A stretch of DNA of 58,575 bases from CAYURP01 sp964447175 (GCA_964447175.1 CAYURP010000015.1:1-58575), one strand, 5' to 3'; shown: positions 24,485-33,037, numbered from the stretch's first letter. The notes: generated by a model from the sequence alone, not told the origin. Translations and numbers: made by a program.

Positions 24485-26014
24485 ATGAGAAAATTAAGGG
24501 GAGTAGTTTCACTACTACTTTTGAATTCGCTTTTAGCCTTAAACTCTCTTGCCCAGGGGGTGATAAAGGATGACTTCAAGGTAAACGACGATATGCTAAA
24601 ACTGGATCAAGATATGCCAGCCATAGATGTTGATTATCTGGGTAACCTGGTAATCGTGTGGCAGGACCCTCGGAATGAAGGGTGGGACATCTTTGCACAA
24701 AGACTTAATCTATTGGGTGATGTGTTGAGTGATAACTTCATGGTTAATAATCAGATAAAAGGTAATCAGGAGAGTCCATCCATTGCTTCTGAAGCTTCTG
24801 GTAACTTAATAGTAGTATGGCAGGATTCAAGAGAGGGTAACAGGAATATCTATGCTCAAAGATTTAATTTTTCAGGTGATACTCTTGGCTCAAATTTTAA
24901 GATTAACGATGATTTGGGAACCAAACCTCAGATCGAACCTGAGGTGGATTTCTCATCAAAAATAGTCGTGGTCTGGGAGGATGAAAGACTGGATGGGGGT
25001 GATATTTTCACCCAGTTGCTTTATACATCGTGTGAATTTCAGGATACGAATTTCAGAGTTAATGATGATACCGGGAGCTCTGCACAGCTCCGCTCAGATT
25101 TAGCTTTAAATCGCAAAGGGAATTTCATTGTGGTATGGCAGGATAAACGCGAGGGAGACTATGATATATATGCCCAAAGATTTGATTCATCCGGAGATTT
25201 TCTGGATACAAATTTTAAAGTAAATGACAATATTGGAAATTCTCTACAAAACTTTCCAAAGGTGGATTCAGACAGCCTGGGCAATTTCGTTGTAGTGTGG
25301 CAGGATAAAAGAAACGGAGATGAAGACGTGTATGCTCAGGTTTTTAATGAAGGGGGTGAAAAGACGGGGGAGAATTTCAGAGTGAACGATGATTCAGGCG
25401 ATGCTTATCAGGGACGTCCGGATATTAGTATGGATGATGAGGGAAGTTTCGTTGTGGTCTGGGTGGATAAGAGACACGGGGACAAAGACATCTATGCTCA
25501 AAGATATGATTTCAATTTTAACCCGGTAGCTGAAAACTTCAGAGTCAACACAGATACAGGATCAGCAGAACAATCAGAACCTGCAGTGGCAACGGACGGA
25601 AACAGAATCTATTTTACCTGGGTGGATGAAAGAAACGGTGATTGGGATATATTTGCCAAAGTTATTGAATGGAACTTGACCCACGTAGAAGAAATCGAAG
25701 ACCAAGACAATCTACTGTCATTTAAATTGCCTCAGAATTTTCCCAATCCCTTTAACCTCACTACCACCATACCCTTCACGGTTCACGGAGAACTGAAAAC
25801 TGAAAACAGACCACTCCACACCACCCTGAAGATATACAATATCAGGGGTCGGTTAGTAAGGACACTGGTGGATGAGAATCTGAAAACAGGGAGTTATCAG
25901 GTGATCTGGGATGGAACAGATAACAGAGGAACTAGGGTTGCCAGCGGAATCTATTTCTATAGATTGAGAACTGAAGGTTATACAGAAACCAGGAAGATGG
26001 TACTATTAAAGTAA
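24485..26014 (+). CDS. Secreted seven-repeat beta-propeller protein with C-terminal sorting domain
   Basis: A signal peptide (about residues 1-23, ending LNSLAQ) is followed by seven repeats of roughly 50 residues with the core pattern GNFVVVWQDKRNGDxDIYAQ. Seven such units suggest a closed seven-bladed propeller. The C-terminal domain starts LPQNFPNPFN and ends TETRKMVLLK; it is a FlgD-like, type IX-secretion-style sorting domain that anchors or exports proteins in FCB-group bacteria. A loop inside it (bases 25788-25815) is made of heptamers. The gene begins three bases after the endonuclease V homologue, so it may be its co-transcribed neighbour although its product is exported. The ligand is unknown. 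Confidence 0.88.
   Translation: MRKLRGVVSLLLLNSLLALNSLAQGVIKDDFKVNDDMLKLDQDMPAIDVDYLGNLVIVWQDPRNEGWDIFAQRLNLLGDVLSDNFMVNNQIKGNQESPSIASEASGNLIVVWQDSREGNRNIYAQRFNFSGDTLGSNFKINDDLGTKPQIEPEVDFSSKIVVVWEDERLDGGDIFTQLLYTSCEFQDTNFRVNDDTGSSAQLRSDLALNRKGNFIVVWQDKREGDYDIYAQRFDSSGDFLDTNFKVNDNIGNSLQNFPKVDSDSLGNFVVVWQDKRNGDEDVYAQVFNEGGEKTGENFRVNDDSGDAYQGRPDISMDDEGSFVVVWVDKRHGDKDIYAQRYDFNFNPVAENFRVNTDTGSAEQSEPAVATDGNRIYFTWVDERNGDWDIFAKVIEWNLTHVEEIEDQDNLLSFKLPQNFPNPFNLTTTIPFTVHGELKTENRPLHTTLKIYNIRGRLVRTLVDENLKTGSYQVIWDGTDNRGTRVASGIYFYRLRTEGYTETRKMVLLK
25788..25815 (+). repeat. Heptamer run inside the sorting domain of the propeller protein
   Basis: GAGAACT, GAAAACT, GAAAACA and GACCACT encode the loop ELKTENRPL between two beta strands of the sorting domain. 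The unit differs from AGAGTWR but keeps the 7-base period. Confidence 0.55.
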
Positions 26015-26042
26015 AGAGTTTAGAGTAAAGAGTTAAGAGAAA
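26015..26042 (+). repeat. Heptamer array 3 (four units)
   Basis: AGAGTTT, AGAGTAA, AGAGTTA and AGAGAAA start at the base after the stop codon of the propeller gene. No gene start follows directly. Confidence 0.88.
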
Positions 26043-26335
26043 AAAGATTGTAGGGGAGGAGCTTGTTGAGCCTTGCGAAATCCCGATTTATCGGGGTCCC
26101 CTCCCGGTTTACGGGAGCCCACAAGGGGCTCCCCTACAAAACTCTCTGGATTCATTACAGTATCACAGATTGTCTTAACCTGTAATAACCCAAATGGGTA
26201 GTTCTGGGTCTCCTGACCCAGAATTGCAAGGACAAGATCAGGAGTCCTTGTCCTACCCATTACCGAAAAAGAGACGAAAAAAAAGTAGTGGTAGCCACAA
26301 CCTTCAGGTTGCGTGAAAAATCATGGCAAATTGAC
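26043..26335. repeat. Repeat-filled spacer with composite palindromes
   Basis: A GC-rich palindrome block built on GGGGAGGAGCTTGTTG and its complement fills 26051-26145. A family-A copy lies at 26161-26190, joined to a family-E-like dyad TTCTGGGT/ACCCAGAA at 26202-26223. A further stem AGGACAAG/CTTGTCCT follows at about 26229-26254. A degenerate family-B core lies near 26294-26313. No gene is present. Confidence 0.65.
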
Positions 26336-26361
26336 TTGACTTGTCTTACGAATTATATAAT
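26336..26361 (+). promoter_or_regulatory. Possible promoter of the cohesin-like lipoprotein gene
   Basis: A perfect TATAAT at 26356-26361 lies about 40 bases before the start. TTGACT boxes at 26331 and 26336 give spacers of 19 or 14 bases, neither ideal, so the -35 assignment is uncertain. Confidence 0.45.
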
Positions 26362-26403
26362 AGAAATGTCGTTATTGAATCAGACTTTTAAATGAGGATT
26401 CTT

Positions 26404-27219
26404 ATGAGTCGAAATTTCCTGATCGCAGGTATTATTCTGGCGTTGCTGGTTACAGGATGTGAAAAAGATAATTCCACAAAGCCCAACAATCTCCCCTATT
26501 ATCCGATAAGCCCTTCTCCTTCTAACGGAGCTACTGATCAGTCAACCAACGTTGATTTGAGCTGGATCGGGGGCGATCCGGATGGTGATCCGGTAACCTA
26601 CGATCTGTATCTTGGTACAAAAACCTCACCACCCTTAGTTGCTTCCGGTCTGGTTCAAACTACCTATGATCCCGGTACTCTAAATGAAAACACTCAATAT
26701 TACTGGAAGATAGTCTCAAAAGATAATCGGGGAGGGCAAACCACAGGTCCAGTATGGACTTTCACCACAGGAACTGGCTCAGGTTACGGAAATGTGGTTG
26801 AAGTTGAAAGCGTTTACGTTAACTCAGGGTCCAGTGTGGAGGTGGGGGTCTTCTTTGATAATATTGTAGAGTTGAGTGCCATAGCCGTACCTCTGCAGTA
26901 CTCCAGCACCGATGTAATGTACGATAGTCTATCATTTATCGGATCGCGCATTGAATATCTGGGAATGAAGGGCAGCACTATTAAACTGGAAGACAGGCTC
27001 GTTGTAATATACGGGATAGTGATGTTAGAGTCATATATACCTGTAGGAAGTGGGTTGTTGGGCAAGATCTATTTCACAATTCCCTATCCGGTGAATACGG
27101 TTGTAGAAATAGACACCAGTTTTTTCCCGCCAACCACTGAACTGGAATTAGTGGATTACTCAGCTGCACCCATAACTCCTCAATTCATCCCGGGGAAAAT
27201 TGTGATACATACCCAATAG
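26404..27219 (+). CDS. Lipoprotein with fibronectin III-like and cohesin-like domains
   Basis: A lipoprotein signal ends in the lipobox LVTGC with C19. A domain with SNGATDQSTNVDLSW and YYWKIVSKDNRGGQTTGPVWTF matches fibronectin type III-like domains of cell-surface proteins. The C-terminal part (SGSSVEVGVFFDN, LSAIAVPLQYSSTDV, GLLGKIYFTIP) resembles a cohesin or carbohydrate-binding-module scaffold. The frame opens at an ATG at 26392, but the ATG at 26404 has GAGGA about six bases upstream and gives a standard signal peptide. Such combinations are common in cell-surface scaffolds; the binding partner is unknown. The gene follows the propeller gene after a repeat-rich spacer and has its own promoter-like box. 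Confidence 0.8.
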   Translation: MSRNFLIAGIILALLVTGCEKDNSTKPNNLPYYPISPSPSNGATDQSTNVDLSWIGGDPDGDPVTYDLYLGTKTSPPLVASGLVQTTYDPGTLNENTQYYWKIVSKDNRGGQTTGPVWTFTTGTGSGYGNVVEVESVYVNSGSSVEVGVFFDNIVELSAIAVPLQYSSTDVMYDSLSFIGSRIEYLGMKGSTIKLEDRLVVIYGIVMLESYIPVGSGLLGKIYFTIPYPVNTVVEIDTSFFPPTTELELVDYSAAPITPQFIPGKIVIHTQ

Positions 27220-27546
27220 ATTCCGCTAAAAATCCTTGAAAATGCAGAAGTGAGCTTTAGACCACAAAAGATCTCCCGCTGTTGTTGGTGAAATTATCAT
27301 CAAGACCCATTTCGGGTATTTCCACCACCAATTACTGTAGGGGCCGACCTCTGCGTCGGCTCGATTGGCTTTTGGTGGTTGGCTATTGGTTGTTGGGGAT
27401 ACCAGAACCTGACTTAAGTCAGGTTCTGGTTCTTCTCATTACGGTATCACAGGTTGTCTCAACCTGTGAGAACTTAAGAAATAAACGTCCGGGATAAACC
27501 CGGACGCTACGAAAATTTAAAATATTTATGCAACGCTTTATTGTTG
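27220..27546. other. Repeat-rich spacer between convergent lipoprotein genes
   Basis: No gene. It holds a GC-rich dyad near 27338-27362 (GGGGCCGAC with GTCGGCTC) and the best composite A-E element of the window at 27402-27473. Confidence 0.6.
27402..27473. repeat. Composite palindrome with a perfect 28-base arm
   Basis: Bases 27402-27429 form a perfect 28-base palindrome centred on CTTAAG. After 15 bases a family-A palindrome follows at 27445-27473 (TATCACAGGTTG, spacer, CAACCTGTGAG). The modules match those at 1071-1134 in reverse order. Confidence 0.85.
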
Positions 27547-28482
27547 CTACTGAGTTGTGACACTCATTACCCGATAGATTACTCCCCAGATTTTGGAATC
27601 GTATGCATCGTCGTTATCTAAGGTGTTGTGCTTTATCACGTCGATAGCAGCATACCTGTAAGGAGAGGCGCCTAATGGCAGTTCTGCAGTGACCCAGGTT
27701 CCGGAAAAGCTCCCGTCTCCGTTGTTTGTGAAACTTCTTCGCACGTGAGCGAGGAAGGGGAATAGACGGGAATAAGCATGCAGATAAACCGAATCGGTCG
27801 GGTCACCGGTATAGACTGTGACGGTGATGGAGTCCTCCTCACCAAAGGTGAACAGATTTTCAATTAGAGTGCATTGGGTTAAGTGGGTTTGGGTGATGGT
27901 GGTATCATATCCACTTAAGGTAGTGGTTATGTTGAGGGAGTCTATTTCCCGGGTAGTGGGTAAAGATTCTACCAAAAGCCCGGATACCTTAACTAGATCC
28001 CAACCCCGATAAGTGGAATCGATTGAGCGTCTCCTCTCGAAATAGGCACTGCGTGTGGCAATATCTGTAATAGGCTTGTCGCTCCAGGACCAATTGCCCG
28101 GACCAGCCTTCTTAATCAGGTGTAGTTCTCCAGTCAAGGTATCGGTTATGGTCACATTAGCATAGGTGTAAAGATGAGCTCCATCCGGGGGGTGAACATC
28201 GATATCAATTGACCTTACAGTCTGACCCCAGAAAATTCTCCTCCACCAGAATTTCACTGTATCGTCAATCCCTCCATATATTTTACCGAAACCTGAGCTG
28301 TCCTGGGAGGTGTCAATCACACAGGTACAGAAAACATCGGGATAGGCGGTGATCAGATCGAAAATCATACTCTGATCTGTTTCTTCAGGAGTGGTACTTT
28401 TTTTACCACAGCCTAATAGAATGAAAAGAGAAAAAAGAATGGCAAATGCTATTACCCATATATAGTTTTTATGATAGTGCAT
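27547..28482 (-). CDS. Lipoprotein of unknown function
   Basis: A 311-residue protein with a lipoprotein signal, hydrophobic from residue 8 and ending ILLGC with C25, followed by the polar linker GKKSTTPEETD. The body is rich in beta-strand patterns (ANVTITDTLTGELHLIKK, DSITVTVYTGDPTDSVYLHAYS). I do not recognise a named domain; an immunoglobulin-like or other beta-sandwich surface protein is likely. AAAGGAG lies seven bases before the ATG on the minus strand, a strong ribosome binding site. It converges with the neighbouring lipoprotein gene, with palindromic repeats between them. Confidence 0.7.
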   Translation of the reverse strand: MHYHKNYIWVIAFAILFSLFILLGCGKKSTTPEETDQSMIFDLITAYPDVFCTCVIDTSQDSSGFGKIYGGIDDTVKFWWRRIFWGQTVRSIDIDVHPPDGAHLYTYANVTITDTLTGELHLIKKAGPGNWSWSDKPITDIATRSAYFERRRSIDSTYRGWDLVKVSGLLVESLPTTREIDSLNITTTLSGYDTTITQTHLTQCTLIENLFTFGEEDSITVTVYTGDPTDSVYLHAYSRLFPFLAHVRRSFTNNGDGSFSGTWVTAELPLGASPYRYAAIDVIKHNTLDNDDAYDSKIWGVIYRVMSVTTQ

Positions 28483-28978
28483 AATCTTCTCCTTTGTTTA
28501 AAATTCATTTATCATAAGTATCGACAAAAAAAATACCGTTTTCTTTATTTTAAGTCAATCGAAATTTCAAAAAATGGATAATTCTGGATCTCCTCCTGTT
28601 GTATCAGATCACACCCGCCAATTTGGTCTGATTTCCAACAAATTCTTATCACAATTGGAGTGTGAAGCTTCAGCTTCACTCTGAAATCCAGTAGAAGATC
28701 AGGTCAACCTGAAGGTTGACACTCCACTGAATAATAAATCCCAATTTGATGGCAAGGTGGAGTTAACAAGTTCATCCTACCCTATGGTGGTATAACCGCG
28801 TAGGGGTGGAGCTTGTCTCCACCCGAAAAGCGGGCGATGACAGAACATCGCACCTACTCAACGATTTCCTTACATATAGGTGATTTTTTGTTTTTGAACT
28901 TGACACATCTTATAAAAGTGATAACTTATCTCAAGCTGAGAACGGGAAAATCCTCTCAGTCGAAAAAAGAGGTTAAGC
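28483..28978. other. Gene-free region upstream of the helicase gene
   Basis: It contains two opposed family-B palindromes at 28662-28679 and 28703-28720. A segment around 28595-28635 (GATCACACCCGCCAA) is shared with 31262-31290. A GC-rich dyad lies near 28800-28826. An ORF at 28813-29016 has no ribosome binding site or family resemblance and is not called. Confidence 0.6.
28662..28720. repeat. Pair of inverted family-B palindromes
   Basis: The first copy (28662-28679) is preceded by TGGAGT and the second (28703-28720) followed by ACTCCA, so the two full elements lie head to head, about 24 bases apart. Confidence 0.75.
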
Positions 28979-31240
28979 GTGAACCTGCCCCAGCTTCTGG
29001 ACTATTTAAAAAATGATGAATATCTTAAAAATTGCATCTCCCATTGGGAGGTTATTCCTCCACGTGATCCGATCTATGCTGATTTTCCACCTGGTTTAGA
29101 TCCTAAACTGATATCTGTTCTAAAGAAAAAGGGAATTGCCAAGCTTTACTCTCATCAGGCAAAAGCAATAGAGGATATATTCAACGGCAAAAATGTGGTG
29201 GTGGTGACGCCCACTGCATCCGGGAAAACTTTGTGCTATAATCTTCCGGTTTTAAATGAAATTCTGAAAAATCCTGAAGCCAGGGCGATGTATCTTTTCC
29301 CCACCAAAGCTTTGTCCCAGGATCAGGTGGCAGAGCTTTACGAGCTGATCTCGGAGCTGGACGTGGATATTAAGACCTATACCTTTGATGGGGATACCCC
29401 CAAGGCTGCCCGGGTCGCTATTCGCTCTGCAGGACAGGTGGTGGTGACCAATCCGGATATGCTGCATCAGGGAATTTTACCTCACCATACACGATGGCTC
29501 AGGCTTTTCGAGAATCTTAAATACGTGATAATCGATGAGGTGCATAATTACCGGGGGATATTCGGCAGCCATCTGGGGAACTTAATGCGAAGGTTGAAAA
29601 GGATTTGCAAATTTTACGGCACCTCGCCCCAGTTTATATGCTGTTCTGCAACCATTGCCAATCCTGTGGAGCTGACTAAAAGGATCATCGAAGAGGGTGT
29701 GGAGCTGGTGGATAATAACGGTGCACCCTCAGGTGAAAAACATTTCATATTGTATAATCCACCGGTGATAAACAAACAGTTAGGGATCAGAAAATCTTAT
29801 ATAAAGGAGACTCAAAGATTAGCTTCCAGATTTCTGGAGAACAACGTCCAGACCATCGTCTTTGCTCGTTCCAGGATTAGAGTGGAAGTCCTTTTAAATT
29901 ATCTGATCGAAGCTTTGAAAAAAGTAAAGATGTCTCCAAATTTGGTAAGAGGCTATCGAGGTGGATATCTACCACTTGAAAGAAGGGAAATTGAAAGAGG
30001 ATTGAGAGAGGGCAAAATTAAAGGCGTCGTCTCGACCAATGCCTTAGAGCTGGGCATTGATATCGGGCAGCTGGACGTATCGGTAATGGCTGGATATCCG
30101 GGTAATATCGCCTCCACCTGGCAGCAGGCCGGAAGAGCTGGAAGAAGGACCGATATCTCTTTAGCCATTCTGGTAGCTAACAGCTCACCTCTGGATCAAT
30201 TCATAATCAACCATCCGGACTATTTCTTTTCCCAGCCACCTGAGTCCGGGATAGTTGACCCGGATAATCTAATTATACTGATTAACCATCTGAAGTGCGC
30301 TGCCTTTGAGCTGCCTTTTGAGGATGGGGAGAACTTTGGCACGGACGCCACCCCTCAGATTTTAAAATATCTGGAGGAGAATAGAGTTTTGCATCATTCT
30401 GAAAATAAATGGCACTGGATGAGCGAGGCCTATCCGGCTGAGGAGATCAGCTTGAGGTCAGCCTCACCTCAGAATTTCGTCATCTTAGATTCCACAAATA
30501 AGAACAGGGTAATAGGGGAGGTGGATTATTTCAGCGCTCCCTATTTGATATATAAGGATGCCATCTATATGCACAGTGCGGATCAATACCAGATAAAGGA
30601 ACTGGACTGGGAGGGTAAAAAAGCCTATGCCAAGGAGGTAAACGTTGAATACTTCACCGATGCTCATACTAAATCAGACATAAAGGTCCTGAATGTGGCT
30701 GAGAAAGAGGATAATCCCAAATGGAGCATAGCTCATGGTGAAGTTTCGGTAACCACTTTAGCTACCTTATTTAAAAAGATAAAACTTCATACTCACGAGA
30801 ACGTAGGCTGGGGTAAAATTAATTTACCTCAACAGGAGATGCACACCACCTCTTTCTGGTTTGAATTTCCAGAGGATATCAGAATCAAGCTGAATATGAC
30901 CTCTGACGATTTAGCAGGCAGTTTAAGGGCACTGGCTAATGTTTTGAGAAACATAGTTCCTGTCTGGGTGATGTGTGATCCCCGGGACATTCGGTCTTTT
31001 GCTCAGGTTAAATCCCCATTCACCGATCGCCCCACAATCTATATTTATGATCATTATCCCGGAGGTGTGGGATTCTCAAAAAAAATATTTACCATATCCC
31101 AGGACCTATGGATAGCTTCCAGAGATTTAATAAACAAATGCCAATGCACTGATGGCTGTCCCTCCTGTGTGGGACCTAAACTTGAGGTAGGGGATAAGGG
31201 GAAAAAGAATGCCTTAAAATTGATCGACTGGATTCTATAG
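28979..31240 (+). CDS. DEAD/DEAH helicase with DUF1998 zinc domain, MrfA/Hrq1-like
   Basis: A 753-residue superfamily 2 helicase. Walker A TPTASGKT lies at residues 77-84, DEVHNYRG is motif II, CSATI is motif III and QQAGRAGRR is motif VI. The C-terminal DUF1998 domain ends with four cysteines (C721, C723, C727, C730 in KCQCTDGCPSCVG). This architecture is that of MrfA (YprA) of Bacillus subtilis and eukaryotic Hrq1, 3-prime to 5-prime helicases linked to repair of mitomycin-type crosslinks. The GTG at 28979 has AAGAGG about seven bases upstream; no nearby ATG fits. It is apparently monocistronic, with no MrfB exonuclease homologue adjacent. Confidence 0.92.
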   Translation: MNLPQLLDYLKNDEYLKNCISHWEVIPPRDPIYADFPPGLDPKLISVLKKKGIAKLYSHQAKAIEDIFNGKNVVVVTPTASGKTLCYNLPVLNEILKNPEARAMYLFPTKALSQDQVAELYELISELDVDIKTYTFDGDTPKAARVAIRSAGQVVVTNPDMLHQGILPHHTRWLRLFENLKYVIIDEVHNYRGIFGSHLGNLMRRLKRICKFYGTSPQFICCSATIANPVELTKRIIEEGVELVDNNGAPSGEKHFILYNPPVINKQLGIRKSYIKETQRLASRFLENNVQTIVFARSRIRVEVLLNYLIEALKKVKMSPNLVRGYRGGYLPLERREIERGLREGKIKGVVSTNALELGIDIGQLDVSVMAGYPGNIASTWQQAGRAGRRTDISLAILVANSSPLDQFIINHPDYFFSQPPESGIVDPDNLIILINHLKCAAFELPFEDGENFGTDATPQILKYLEENRVLHHSENKWHWMSEAYPAEEISLRSASPQNFVILDSTNKNRVIGEVDYFSAPYLIYKDAIYMHSADQYQIKELDWEGKKAYAKEVNVEYFTDAHTKSDIKVLNVAEKEDNPKWSIAHGEVSVTTLATLFKKIKLHTHENVGWGKINLPQQEMHTTSFWFEFPEDIRIKLNMTSDDLAGSLRALANVLRNIVPVWVMCDPRDIRSFAQVKSPFTDRPTIYIYDHYPGGVGFSKKIFTISQDLWIASRDLINKCQCTDGCPSCVGPKLEVGDKGKKNALKLIDWIL

Positions 31241-31261
31241 TCCTTAAGGATTTCCCTATTG

Positions 31262-31295
31262 TGTCAGGTCACACCCGCCAAGGTGGTCAAGACCT
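31262..31295. repeat. Imperfect dyad shared with the upstream side of the helicase gene
   Basis: TCAGGTC, ACACCCGCCAAGGTGG and GACCTGA form an interrupted palindrome. A diverged version lies at 28601-28633, so the helicase gene is flanked by related elements in the same orientation. Confidence 0.5.
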
Positions 31296-31316
31296 GATAG
31301 AACAAACAAGCCTTTA

Positions 31317-31556
31317 CTAAGAATTCTTCTCCCTCCGTTTTCTAAAAAACTCATACGGCCAAGGGATATGGCCTCTATGTCCCTTATACAAACAATATAG
31401 AGAATCTGGGTCATCCTCTGACAGTATCTTTGAATGTTCACACCCGCTGCAGAATCGATATGCTACGTCAGAGATAGGGAAATGTTCTTCATATTTTAAA
31501 CAATAGTAATAACACTCCCATTCCTTACCTATTATGTCTCTCTTTTCGTGACCCAT
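31317..31556 (-). CDS. Small Cys-rich hypothetical protein
   Basis: A 79-residue protein with cysteines in the arrangement ECYYYC, FCSGC and a later single C, which could bind zinc or an Fe-S cluster. The C-terminus is basic (FFRKRREKNS). A good ribosome binding site, AAGAGG, lies upstream of the ATG at 31556. No family is recognised. It lies between the helicase gene (plus strand, convergent) and the 466-residue orphan on the same strand, separated from the latter by 83 bases. Confidence 0.6.
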   Translation of the reverse strand: MGHEKRDIIGKEWECYYYCLKYEEHFPISDVAYRFCSGCEHSKILSEDDPDSLYCLYKGHRGHIPWPYEFFRKRREKNS

Positions 31557-31639
31557 CTGAATACCTCTTGGTTTTAATATTGATAAAAAGGATTAAAAAT
31601 ACCATATTCTATATCTTTCCTTAATACTTAAACATCCAA

Positions 31640-33037
31640 CTAACTCTGCAACATCTCTTCGATTTTTGTCTCTGCTGTTTTTTTTATTTTCTGTTTGGGT
31701 ATTAAACCGAATGGTTTTATTTCATTTAATCCCTCAATGCGAATAGTTCGCCAATCAAACCCACGTGCAAAAAGTTTCTTTTGAAGATCGTAATAGATTT
31801 TCGATTCCATGCATATTGCAACAGCCCACAAGATACCAAGTGTAATGTTTGGATAGATTGTCTGCGATATTACAGTACCTATAGGAAAAACAATCTTATA
31901 TAGTTGGTCTATTTCCTCAGCTCTTGAAAATTTGATATTGATACCGTGACTTATCCGCTTGCTTGTAGTTCCCCGAAACGAGATCATTATGGTATTCGGC
32001 CCATTTCTTGTAAGTCGTGTCATCCACGTCTCAAACGATGGAATTTCAAGTATGCGCAACTTCGGGAATGAAAGACATTCAGAGATTTTCTCAATAGCAT
32101 CTGATATAAAAAGTTCTTTCTTTTCCTTTGGCACAGCCTCATATGCTTTCCTTAATGCTATACGTGTACGTTCCATCTCCCACACATAAATGCGCTCACA
32201 CGGTAGATTGTTGTTGAGAATACCCCTGGAGAAATTGACTATTCGGAAGGGGTTCTTTAAAAGCAAATCCTTAACTGCTTCATTGTCTGGATTTATATTA
32301 TATCTATTTAGATACCACTGAGTTCCGTGGCGCTCAAGTGGATTCGGAAGGCCAGAACTAATTGAAAAGATCATACTTTGGCTTATACCGCATTCACTGA
32401 AAAACTCATAGGCACGACTATAAATGTCCTCTGGCTCTAATGTTTCAACTCTGCAACCATAAAATCTGGATCCCTGTGCTGCCAGTTTCCAAACTATGTC
32501 TGTGCAAGCTCTGCCAAATGCTTCCCGCAGGACAATTAAAAAAGGTTCAATATGGCTCTTTTTAAAGTCTTTCCAATCTTTGATGTCACGAATACCAAGC
32601 TTAGTTTTTCGAGAAAAAAAAGCTTTCAAGATATTCTCATCTGTACTAAGTTTAACTATGCTCCAGAGTATGTCTGATGGCTGTCTGCTCGTGATTCGGT
32701 TCTTGAAGGTTTTTAATCCCCCAGTTTCTTCAAGAGCCATTAGCTCATTGTCCCTTTTGTGAATCCCTTTAACATTCTCCTCTATTTTCGGAAGATTCTT
32801 CAAGGTTCGCTGTGCTTCTTCAGTAAGCTCTTCATCCTCGTTGACTTTAATTTCAAGACTTCTAAGAACGGTTTGAGCAGTCGGGCTTCGGGTCTGTTCA
32901 TCCCATCTCTTGTGATCAATTGGAGAACGGTTTGCTATGAGCCGATCCATCACCTGCGCCACTTTGCGAAAACCTAATTTGTCTGCGGTTATGATGAAAC
33001 TGTAAATTTTCTCTTTAAAAAAGTCTTTTTCTCTCTT
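31640..33037 (-). CDS. Orphan 466-residue protein, function unknown
   Basis: The ORF opens at the ATG at 33040 (the first codon lies just outside the coordinates given here); the protein is MKREKDFFKEKIYSF and so on. No known motif is apparent. It is a soluble, Lys/Arg-rich protein without signal peptide. It has a helical N-terminal half (ADKLGFRKVAQVMDRLIA, EDEELTEEAQRTLKNLPKIE) and a more mixed C-terminal half with TIMISFRGTTSKRISHGINI and LGILWAVAICMESKIYYDLQ. Its start codon overlaps the stop of a short upstream frame (ATGA), which has no ordinary start codon. Position among repeats and lack of recognisable relatives suggest an accessory gene, perhaps defence-related, but there is no direct evidence for that. 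Confidence 0.7.
   Translation of the reverse strand, partial: KREKDFFKEKIYSFIITADKLGFRKVAQVMDRLIANRSPIDHKRWDEQTRSPTAQTVLRSLEIKVNEDEELTEEAQRTLKNLPKIEENVKGIHKRDNELMALEETGGLKTFKNRITSRQPSDILWSIVKLSTDENILKAFFSRKTKLGIRDIKDWKDFKKSHIEPFLIVLREAFGRACTDIVWKLAAQGSRFYGCRVETLEPEDIYSRAYEFFSECGISQSMIFSISSGLPNPLERHGTQWYLNRYNINPDNEAVKDLLLKNPFRIVNFSRGILNNNLPCERIYVWEMERTRIALRKAYEAVPKEKKELFISDAIEKISECLSFPKLRILEIPSFETWMTRLTRNGPNTIMISFRGTTSKRISHGINIKFSRAEEIDQLYKIVFPIGTVISQTIYPNITLGILWAVAICMESKIYYDLQKKLFARGFDWRTIRIEGLNEIKPFGLIPKQKIKKTAETKIEEMLQS

Noticed and set aside
27282..27497. 71-residue ORF in the lipoprotein spacer
   Set aside because: It consists of translated palindromic repeats and has no start signal.
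28813..29016. 67-residue ORF before the helicase gene
   Set aside because: No ribosome binding site, overlaps the helicase start and a GC-rich palindrome, and has no recognisable pattern.
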